A stretch of DNA of 5,630 bases from Gammaproteobacteria bacterium (GTDB lineage: Bacteria > Pseudomonadota > Gammaproteobacteria > UBA6429 > Thiohalophilaceae): the NCBI GenBank assembly GCA_024641445.1, contig JAHEDA010000168.1, forward strand, positions 1 through 5,630, read 5' to 3'. The first letter of the stretch is position 1; each line of letters begins with the position of its first letter. Of this stretch, positions 1-4,819 are shown in pieces. The translations under genes and the position numbers were made by a program. The notes beneath the pieces were generated by a model. The model ran no database searches. It was not told the DNA's origin and saw only the letters and a list, made by a program, of their open reading frames with translations.

Positions 1-271
1 GCGCACTGTCTTCAATCGGTTCACCACGCCCCAGTTGGGTATCACGTGGCGAGAGGAAGATGGCATGGCCGCCAAACTGTGCCATCGCCGCCTCAAACGA
101 GACGCGGGTGCGGGTGGAGGACTTGTCGAAGATCATCCCCAAGGTCTTGTGCTTGAGGTATTCATGCAGTTCGCCACGACGTAGGATGGCCTTGAGTTCG
201 ATGGCGCGATTGATCAGTGTACGCAGCTGCGTCGGTGACAGGTCCATGAGGGTAAGAAAATGCTGCGGCAT
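1..271 (-). CDS. argF: Ornithine carbamoyltransferase, N-terminal 90 residues (cut by window edge)
   Basis: This enzyme joins carbamoyl phosphate to ornithine to give citrulline, the sixth step of arginine synthesis, in the cytoplasm. The visible N-terminal part begins MPQHFLTLMDLS, a usual OTCase opening. It carries the carbamoyl-phosphate-binding motif S-T-R-T-R at residues 52-56 inside DKSSTRTRVSFE, and the conserved GGHAIFLSPRDTQLGRGE stretch at about residues 67-84. This pattern separates it from aspartate carbamoyltransferase. The ATG at 271 is chosen because an AAGGAG ribosome binding site lies at 285-280, eight bases before it, and the protein starts where the family does. It follows argD by 29 bases on the same strand with no terminator between, so the two are probably one transcript. 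The rest of the gene, including the ornithine-binding half, lies outside the window. I am very sure of the family; argF versus the duplicate argI is a naming matter. Confidence 0.95.
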   Translation of the reverse strand, partial: MPQHFLTLMDLSPTQLRTLINRAIELKAILRRGELHEYLKHKTLGMIFDKSSTRTRVSFEAAMAQFGGHAIFLSPRDTQLGRGEPIEDSA

Positions 272-300
272 GCTCGATACTCCTTGTGCACGCGCTGGCG

Positions 301-1476
301 CTATGGCGCCAGGAAACGCTTGATGAGGTCGCTGACACCGGCGATGATTTGATCTGCCTCGGCGTCATTCAGGATCAGGGGTGGCAGAAGACGCACGACG
401 GTATTCGCCGTGACATTGATGAGCAGTCCGGCTGCAATGGCCTGCTTGACCAGTTCGGCACAGGGGCGATCCAGCTCGATGCCGATCATCATGCCCTTGT
501 TACGGATCTCGACGACACCCTGGATATCTGCCAGCGCGAGTTTAAAACCATCCGTAATGTGTTGCCCCAGACTGGCGGCACGCTCGGCCAACTTTCCCTG
601 TTCCATGGTATCGATCACGGCCAGGGCTACGCGGCTGGCGAGTGGGTTGCCACCATAGGTAGAGCCGTGATTGCCAGGCTGAAAGGTCTCGGCGGCAACG
701 CCACGTGCCAGACAGGCGCCGATGGGGAAACCATTACCAAGTGCCTTGGCCAGGGTCATGACGTCGGGCGTGATATCGGTGTGTTGGAATGCAAACCATT
801 TGCCGGTGCGGCACATGCCTGTCTGAATCTCATCCAGCATCATGAGCCAGCCACGCTGATCGCATATCGCACGGATGCCCTTTAAATAATTTGCATCAGG
901 GATACCAATGCCGCCCTCACCAGTAACGGGCTCGACCAGCACGGCGACCACGTCCTGATTATTCGTCGCAATATTCTTGATCGCCTCAAGGTCATTGTAG
1001 GGCGCGCGTACGAAGCCCTGCACCAGTGGCTCAAAGCCCGCCTGGATCTTGCGATTGCCTGTGGCGGTTAGAGTGGCGAGGGTACGGCCGTGGAAGCTGC
1101 CTTCCATGACGATGATGGTCGGGACCTTTACACCCTTCTTGTTCCCATAGAGGCGCGCGATCTTGATGGCCGCTTCGTTGGCCTCGGCACCGGAGTTACA
1201 GAAGAACGCACTCTCCATTCCAGACAGTGCGCAGAGCCGATCGGCCAGCTTGGCCTGATGGGCTATCCCATAAATGTTAGAGGTATGGATTAACTGGCTC
1301 GCCTGTTCGCACAGTGCACTGGTGACCGCGGGATGGGCATGACCCAGGCTGCATACGGCCACCCCACCCAATGCATCAAGATACTTATTGCCGTGATTAT
1401 CCCAGAGCCAGGCACCCTCACCACGTTCAAAGGTGACGCTCTGGCGGGCATAGTTGTGCATTAAGTGGTCAGTCAT
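301..1476 (-). CDS. argD: Acetylornithine aminotransferase (PLP-dependent, class III)
   Basis: A 391-residue cytoplasmic PLP enzyme that transfers an amino group from glutamate to N-acetylglutamate semialdehyde, giving N-acetylornithine in arginine synthesis. Enzymes of this family often also act as succinyldiaminopimelate aminotransferase in lysine synthesis. The opening HNYARQSVTFERGEGAWLWD is typical of ArgD. FFCNSGAEANEAAIKIAR (91-108) binds the cofactor phosphate, SFHGRT is at 127-132, EPVTGEGG at 182-189, and DEIQTG (215-220) holds the Asp that contacts the pyridine nitrogen. K244 in TLAKALGNGFPIGA is the expected Schiff-base lysine, and GSTYGGNPLA is at 271-280. The length is normal for the family. 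The first ATG is preferred because a GGGA lies seven bases upstream; the ATG at codon 6 has no ribosome binding site. argF follows after 29 bases. The leader just upstream contains a terminator-like hairpin, suggesting control by premature termination. A catabolic N-succinylornithine aminotransferase (AstC) is the closest alternative, but argF next door favours ArgD. Confidence 0.95.
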   Translation of the reverse strand: MTDHLMHNYARQSVTFERGEGAWLWDNHGNKYLDALGGVAVCSLGHAHPAVTSALCEQASQLIHTSNIYGIAHQAKLADRLCALSGMESAFFCNSGAEANEAAIKIARLYGNKKGVKVPTIIVMEGSFHGRTLATLTATGNRKIQAGFEPLVQGFVRAPYNDLEAIKNIATNNQDVVAVLVEPVTGEGGIGIPDANYLKGIRAICDQRGWLMMLDEIQTGMCRTGKWFAFQHTDITPDVMTLAKALGNGFPIGACLARGVAAETFQPGNHGSTYGGNPLASRVALAVIDTMEQGKLAERAASLGQHITDGFKLALADIQGVVEIRNKGMMIGIELDRPCAELVKQAIAAGLLINVTANTVVRLLPPLILNDAEADQIIAGVSDLIKRFLAP

Positions 1477-1550
1477 TGTTGTGTCCCAAAATAAAAAAGC
1501 AGTCCGCCCCGTCTGGTGGACCGCCGCTGGAAAACCCTGATTTTAGTCAT
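1473..1550 (-). CDS. Candidate arginine-rich leader peptide of argD (25 codons, tentative)
   Basis: A short open frame begins with ATG at 1550 and ends with TGA at 1475-1473, so its stop overlaps the argD start (ATGA). Its first part reads MTKIRVFQRRSTRR: arginines at residues 5, 9, 10, 13 and 14, encoded by AGG, CGG, CGG, AGA and CGG. The arginine codons run into the left arm and loop of the terminator-like hairpin at 1524-1499. In amino-acid operons, leader peptides rich in the end product set the choice between terminator and antiterminator, and arginine is the end product here. Against it, I see no Shine-Dalgarno sequence before 1550, and the codons just after the ATG overlap the best -10 element (1545-1540), so a transcript from that promoter would not include the ATG. 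It could be a by-chance frame through a GC-rich hairpin. Confidence 0.3.
   Translation of the reverse strand: MTKIRVFQRRSTRRGGLLFYFGTQQ
1488..1524 (-). terminator. Terminator-like hairpin in the argD leader (possible attenuator)
   Basis: On the minus strand GCGGTCCACC (1524-1515) pairs with GGCGGACTGC (1508-1499) across a six-base loop. The pairing has one G-U pair and one A-C mismatch. It is followed directly by T6-A-T4 (1498-1488), the form of a rho-independent terminator. It lies on the argD strand and its T-run ends 11 bases before the argD ATG, leaving no room for a promoter between. Transcription reaching argD from upstream must therefore read through it. It may be an attenuator of argD-argF. 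The alternative, a second terminator for the gene ending at 1625, is less natural because a strong terminator already stands at 1608-1578. Confidence 0.7.
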
Positions 1551-1568
1551 AGTGGGCGTGGCAGGCAA
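1540..1568 (-). promoter_or_regulatory. Candidate sigma-70 promoter for argD-argF
   Basis: On the minus strand TTGCCT (1568-1563, four of six to TTGACA) is separated by 17 bases from TAAAAT (1545-1540, five of six to TATAAT). Transcription would begin near 1537-1533, placing the terminator-like hairpin about ten bases into the message. It lies just beyond the terminator of the preceding gene, where a new promoter would be expected. I see no clear ArgR-type operator (TGAATAATTATTCA-like palindrome) around it. Confidence 0.45.
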
Positions 1569-1577
1569 ACCCACAAA

Positions 1578-1608
1578 GCAAAAGGCCCGGCGAGGCCGGG
1601 CCTTTTGC
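1578..1608 (-). terminator. Rho-independent terminator after the PuuD-like gene
   Basis: A perfect 14-bp stem (1578-1591 with 1595-1608) closes a three-base loop. The inner pairs are GC-rich and the outer part is A/T pairs, so the T-run lies in the descending arm on either strand. It begins 16 bases beyond the stop of the minus-strand gene ending at 1625. It could work in both directions, but no plus-strand gene ends here. Confidence 0.85.
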
Positions 1609-1624
1609 GTGGATACTTACCTGT

Positions 1625-2206
1625 TTAGAAGGGCAGGCCGTGAGCGTGAGCGGTCATGCCCAGCAACATTGGGATAGATAGCAGGGTATTGGTGCGTGAG
1701 GCCATCAGGGCGACAACACGGGCCTTGGCCTTCTCTGCATCCGTAGCCTGCTTCAGACCCAGGATCTTCTGCTGGTTTGGCCAAATCAGTACCCACACGT
1801 TGAACAACATGATGGTACCCAGCCATGCGCCCATGCCGATGACGGCGGCGCCACCCTTGAGCATGAAGGCGTCGGCCAGGATGCCCATCTTCCATAGGGC
1901 CGCGGCGCCGGACAGCCAGGTCAATACAGCGGCCCAGCGGAACCACAGCAGGGCACGGGGGGCGACATACTTATTGATACCGGCGGCACCAGGACCACCC
2001 TGGTCGGCATTGGCGGCGGCTACGGCCGGGGTTTGTACGAAATTGAAGTAATAGAGCAGGCCAATCCAGGTGATACCGACCAGGACGTGGAACCAAACAG
2101 TCCATTCGAGGTGGTTACCAGTACCGTTCGAGAGGGCGAAGGCCAGGATCAGTGCCAGCACAACGCCAGCGATAATGGTGCCTTGGATCGATTTCAATGG
2201 ATTCAT
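1625..2206 (-). CDS. PuuD-like (Urate_ox_N family) integral membrane protein without the cytochrome domain
   Basis: A 193-residue inner-membrane protein with about five hydrophobic segments: near residues 10-28, 37-58, 86-105, 118-142 and 168-190. Recognised motifs are WFHVLVGITWIGLLYYFNFVQTP (37-60), ALLWFRWAAVLTWLSG (85-100), NVWVLIWPNQQKILG (136-150) and SRTNTLLSIPMLLGM (170-184). These match the membrane part of the PuuD-type urate hydroxylase family as I remember it. Full PuuD proteins are about twice this length and end in a cytochrome c domain; here there is no CxxCH motif and the protein ends at HAHGLPF. It is therefore a short, single-domain relative. H40, H187 and H189 lie in or near membrane segments and could bind a metal or haem, which is inference. 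The ATG at 2206 has GGGGAG at 2222-2217, ten bases upstream. It is divergent from the hydantoinase B gene and ends at a strong terminator. Urate oxidation by this short form is not assured. Confidence 0.75.
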   Translation of the reverse strand: MNPLKSIQGTIIAGVVLALILAFALSNGTGNHLEWTVWFHVLVGITWIGLLYYFNFVQTPAVAAANADQGGPGAAGINKYVAPRALLWFRWAAVLTWLSGAAALWKMGILADAFMLKGGAAVIGMGAWLGTIMLFNVWVLIWPNQQKILGLKQATDAEKAKARVVALMASRTNTLLSIPMLLGMTAHAHGLPF

Positions 2207-2244
2207 TTTCAGTATTCTCCCCTAGAGTGGTTGCGGAAATCATT

Positions 2245-2272
2245 TTCTCAATGCCGATTAGTCTACTATGAT
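2245..2272 (+). promoter_or_regulatory. Candidate promoter for the hydantoinase B gene in the divergent spacer
   Basis: TTCTCA (2245-2250, four of six to TTGACA) and TATGAT (2267-2272, five of six to TATAAT) are separated by 16 bases. Transcription would start near 2279, some 80 bases before the preferred start of the plus-strand gene. The same 152-base spacer must also hold the promoter of the minus-strand PuuD-like gene, for which I see only weak matches. Confidence 0.3.
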
Positions 2273-2358
2273 ACTGCGTCTTTGGTCACCCCCCATTATC
2301 GAGAGGGAGTTTGGGCCCGTGTTACCATTCTGTGATGCACTGTTTTCGCACAATACCG

Positions 2359-3903
2359 ATGGATTCTATTGACCTTAGTATTTTTTCCAGCCGCATCGCC
2401 GCTATCTGTGACGAGATGGGGGCCGTCCTGCAACGTGCGGCATTTTCTCCCAATATCCGTGATCGTCTCGACTACTCCTGTGCAGTGTTTGATGCCGACG
2501 GCGGCCTGTGCGCCCAGGCTGCCCATATCCCGGTGCATCTTGGCAGCATGGCCTACGCCATGAACAGTATCGTCACGGGTATTGTGTGGTCGGATGGGGA
2601 CATGGTGGTCATGAATGACCCCTTTCTCGGCGGCACCCACCTACCCGATGTTACGGTGATAGCACCGGTATTCGTTGGAGAGAAACTTCGGGCCTTTGTG
2701 GTCAATCGTGCACACCACGCCGATATTGGCGCCACCTCTCCAGGCTCCATGCCCATCTCGCACACACTGCAAGAGGAAGGCGTGATCATTCCCCCCACGC
2801 GCTTGCAGCGTCAGGGGAGAGTGCTCGATGACGTATTGGATAGCATCGTGAGTACGGCACGTAATCAAGATGAGGCCAGGGGGGATTTCTCTGCCCAGAT
2901 AAGCGCGAATCAACTTGGCGTGCGCCGACTACAGGCCCTCATTGAGCGTATGGGGGCGCAATTGTTTAACGATGCCTTGTTACAACTGAATGATTATGCC
3001 GAGCGACTTGCCCAGGTTGCCTTGAAGACGATTCCCAATGGGCGTTATTCCTGCACGGATGTATTAGATGACGATGGTCTGGGCAATCGGGACCTGAAGA
3101 TCCACGCGGTGTTATCGGTGGATGATGGCCGGGTACACGTTGACTTTGCGGGGACGGCGGCACAAACCCCCGGCAATGTGAACTGCCCACTCTCTGTCGC
3201 GGCGGCGGCGGTGTATTACGTCTTTCGATGTCTCATGCCAGCGCACACACCGGCCTGTGCCGGGAGCTTTCGCCTTATTCGGTTGAGTGCGCCTCTGGGT
3301 TGCCTGATCAACGCCCAGCGACCGGCCGCGGTGGCGGCGGGGAATGTTGAGACCAGCACACGCATCGTCGATGTGGTAACAGGTGCGTTGGCACAGGCCA
3401 TCCCCGATCAAATCCCCGCGGCCAGTCACGGCAGCATGAACAACCTCGCCATGGGCGGTGAATATCAAGGGCGAAGCTGGGACTACTACGAGACCATGGG
3501 GGGCGGCATGGGTGCGGGCCCAAACTATGCGGGCCTCTCTGGTGTGCAGACGCACATGACGAATACTCGCAACACCCCGATTGAAGTTTTGGAACAACAC
3601 TATCCTGTGCGGGTAAGACGCTATGCGTTACGCAAGGCTACCGGTGGCAAAGGATTGCACCAGGGCGGGAATGGCCTGGTGCGTGAATTTGAATTTCTTG
3701 CCCCGACGACCGTAACGCTCCTGACGGAGCGGCGGCGTCATGCGCCGTGGGGATTGCAGGGAGGTCATGCTGGTCGGGTGGGTGAGAATCACCTCAATCT
3801 AACGGCGATTGAACCCAAGGTATGTTTTGATGCGGAGGCGGGTGATGTATTAAGCGTGTGCAGTGCTGGCGGTGGTGCCTGGGGTAAACCAGATGCTGAT
3901 TAG
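2359..3903 (+). CDS. Hydantoinase B / 5-oxoprolinase subunit B family protein, without a neighbouring A subunit
   Basis: This 514-residue protein has the full length of the HyuB family, whose members work with an ATP-using HyuA subunit to open hydantoin or oxoproline rings, or to carboxylate ketones. Family motifs run from end to end: IAAICDEMGAVLQRAAFSPNIRDRLDYSCAVFD (13-45), QAAHIPVHLGSM (53-64), MNDPFLGGTHLPDV (85-98), RAHHADIGATSPGSMP (117-132), RGDFSAQISANQLGVRRL (174-191), GNVETSTRIVDVV (328-340), YYETMGGGMGAGP (377-388), the TNTRNTPIEVLEQHYPVRV stretch (401-419) and WGLQGGHAGRVG (464-475). H94, D97, H119, H120 and D122 are plausible metal ligands. The ATG at 2359 is chosen because homologues begin a few residues before LSIFSSRIAAICDEMG. 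In-frame ATG 2335 and TTG 2311 would add 8 or 16 unlike residues. No clear ribosome binding site precedes 2359; GAGAGGGAG at 2301-2309 is only one base before the TTG. The substrate cannot be told. No hyuA is seen on either side. Confidence 0.9.
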   Translation: MDSIDLSIFSSRIAAICDEMGAVLQRAAFSPNIRDRLDYSCAVFDADGGLCAQAAHIPVHLGSMAYAMNSIVTGIVWSDGDMVVMNDPFLGGTHLPDVTVIAPVFVGEKLRAFVVNRAHHADIGATSPGSMPISHTLQEEGVIIPPTRLQRQGRVLDDVLDSIVSTARNQDEARGDFSAQISANQLGVRRLQALIERMGAQLFNDALLQLNDYAERLAQVALKTIPNGRYSCTDVLDDDGLGNRDLKIHAVLSVDDGRVHVDFAGTAAQTPGNVNCPLSVAAAAVYYVFRCLMPAHTPACAGSFRLIRLSAPLGCLINAQRPAAVAAGNVETSTRIVDVVTGALAQAIPDQIPAASHGSMNNLAMGGEYQGRSWDYYETMGGGMGAGPNYAGLSGVQTHMTNTRNTPIEVLEQHYPVRVRRYALRKATGGKGLHQGGNGLVREFEFLAPTTVTLLTERRRHAPWGLQGGHAGRVGENHLNLTAIEPKVCFDAEAGDVLSVCSAGGGAWGKPDAD

Positions 3904-3990
3904 CAGTAAAGTGTGATGTGAGCAATATATTTTCTGTTGCGGTCTCTCTATTCTGCGCCCCATCATATACCTGAATCGCTTGGAGAGGCC

Positions 3991-4674
3991 ATGAACCGTT
4001 TTCTAGTCACCTCATTTCTATTGTTTAGCTTCACTACAGCAAGTACCGCAGCGCAGGCGGCGGGTAATTTTAATGCCCCATCGTTCGGGTTTGTGCAGGA
4101 GATGGCCGGGGTGGTGGAGAATGGTACCGTCAGTGCCAATCTGTATGACTCACTGACCGCCTCACGCAACGATATTCGTCTCGGTGCCTTTGGTGGTGAG
4201 GTGTTGATCGACCCCACCCTGAGTTCCTCAAACAGCACCGGCATTGGCTACAAATACCCATTTACTGCGAATATGGCGGCCTATGGCAAGCTGTACATGG
4301 ATACAACAACTGGCGCGAGTTACACCAATGTTACTCTTGGGTTTTCCTATACCGGAAGTGCCAGTAGCCTTCTCTACAATGGTAATGCCGAGATATTCAA
4401 CTGTAGTGCGTGTAAGGGTGGACAGAGTGAAAGCTATGTGTTCTTGAAGGCCGCTGGCTTTTTCCAGCCACAGCAGAAGGCCATTGCAGGGGCCTCTTTC
4501 GGCGCCGAGATCAGTATGCAGACGTCCCCCAGCCCGACTTCGACCGATCTGTTCCTGGGTATGCGCTGGCACGCAAAGGGCAATGTCCTGCTTGACCTCG
4601 GTGTGATGCGCAATATTGGTAACGTCTCTACTGTCGCTACACCCGCATTCGTACGCCTGAATGTAGGGTTCTAG
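3991..4674 (+). CDS. Exported protein of unknown function, probable small outer-membrane beta-barrel
   Basis: I do not recognise this 227-residue protein. It begins with a clear Sec signal peptide: MNR, a hydrophobic run FLVTSFLLFSFTTA, then a likely signal peptidase I cut after AQA at residue 23 or 24. There is no lipobox cysteine. The mature part is rich in Gly, Ser, Thr, Asn and aromatic residues, with alternating stretches such as AYGKLYMDTTTGASYTNVTL (97-116) and DLFLGMRWHAKGNVLLDLGV (176-195). It ends VRLNVGF, a terminal phenylalanine strand of the kind recognised by the BAM machinery. Together these suggest an outer-membrane barrel of about eight strands, which is inference. A CSAC pair (138-141) could form a disulfide in a loop. 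The ATG at 3991 is preferred over an upstream in-frame TTG (3937) because TGGAGAGG lies at 3981-3988 and the signal peptide starts there. The hydantoinase B gene ends 87 bases upstream with no terminator between, so they may share a transcript. A terminator follows. Confidence 0.8.
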   Translation: MNRFLVTSFLLFSFTTASTAAQAAGNFNAPSFGFVQEMAGVVENGTVSANLYDSLTASRNDIRLGAFGGEVLIDPTLSSSNSTGIGYKYPFTANMAAYGKLYMDTTTGASYTNVTLGFSYTGSASSLLYNGNAEIFNCSACKGGQSESYVFLKAAGFFQPQQKAIAGASFGAEISMQTSPSPTSTDLFLGMRWHAKGNVLLDLGVMRNIGNVSTVATPAFVRLNVGF

Positions 4675-4696
4675 TTGTCAACACCTTAGTTCTACC

Positions 4697-4727
4697 AAGG
4701 CCCCGCCTCAGCGGGGCTTTTTTATTT
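4697..4727 (+). terminator. Rho-independent terminator after the exported-protein gene
   Basis: GCCCCGC (4700-4706) pairs perfectly with GCGGGGC (4711-4717) around the loop CTCA, and the stem can extend by three weaker pairs (AAG with TTT). It is followed by a T6-A-T3 run. It begins 23 bases after the stop at 4674 and separates this unit from the amidotransferase gene. Confidence 0.92.
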
Positions 4728-4757
4728 GGGGTGCGTGTGCGGGTGTTTTATCTGGTT

Positions 4758-4763
4758 TAGAAT
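4758..4763 (+). promoter_or_regulatory. Possible -10 element for the NAGGN amidotransferase gene
   Basis: TAGAAT matches TATAAT at five of six positions and lies 56 bases before the ATG, after the preceding terminator, where a promoter is needed. I see no good -35 sequence 16-18 bases upstream. Osmotically induced genes often have promoters with poor -35 elements, but this is a weak single-element call. Confidence 0.22.
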
Positions 4764-4819
4764 GAGGCCGCACAGGGCAGCTAATCCCCTTCTAATCATT
4801 CGGTGGTCCAGTAACAACA

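Noticed and set aside
286..885. A 199-codon plus-strand open frame opposite argD
   Set aside because: It lies wholly within the strongly conserved argD/argF coding strand in another frame, and its translation shows no family features. It is a shadow of the GC-rich codons.
1552..1574. Inverted repeat GTGGG...CCCAC upstream of argD, considered as the first hairpin of an attenuator
   Set aside because: Only five pairs around a 13-base loop, and upstream of the expected transcription start. It is too weak to call without comparison.
3112..3600. A 162-codon minus-strand open frame opposite the HyuB gene
   Set aside because: Fully antisense to a conserved HyuB region, with no ribosome binding site or recognisable motif.
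3911..3931. TGTGA followed by an AT-rich stretch (TATATT at 3926-3931), considered as a CRP site or promoter for the exported-protein gene
   Set aside because: No matching TCACA half-site at the right spacing and no -35 element 16-18 bases before the TATATT.
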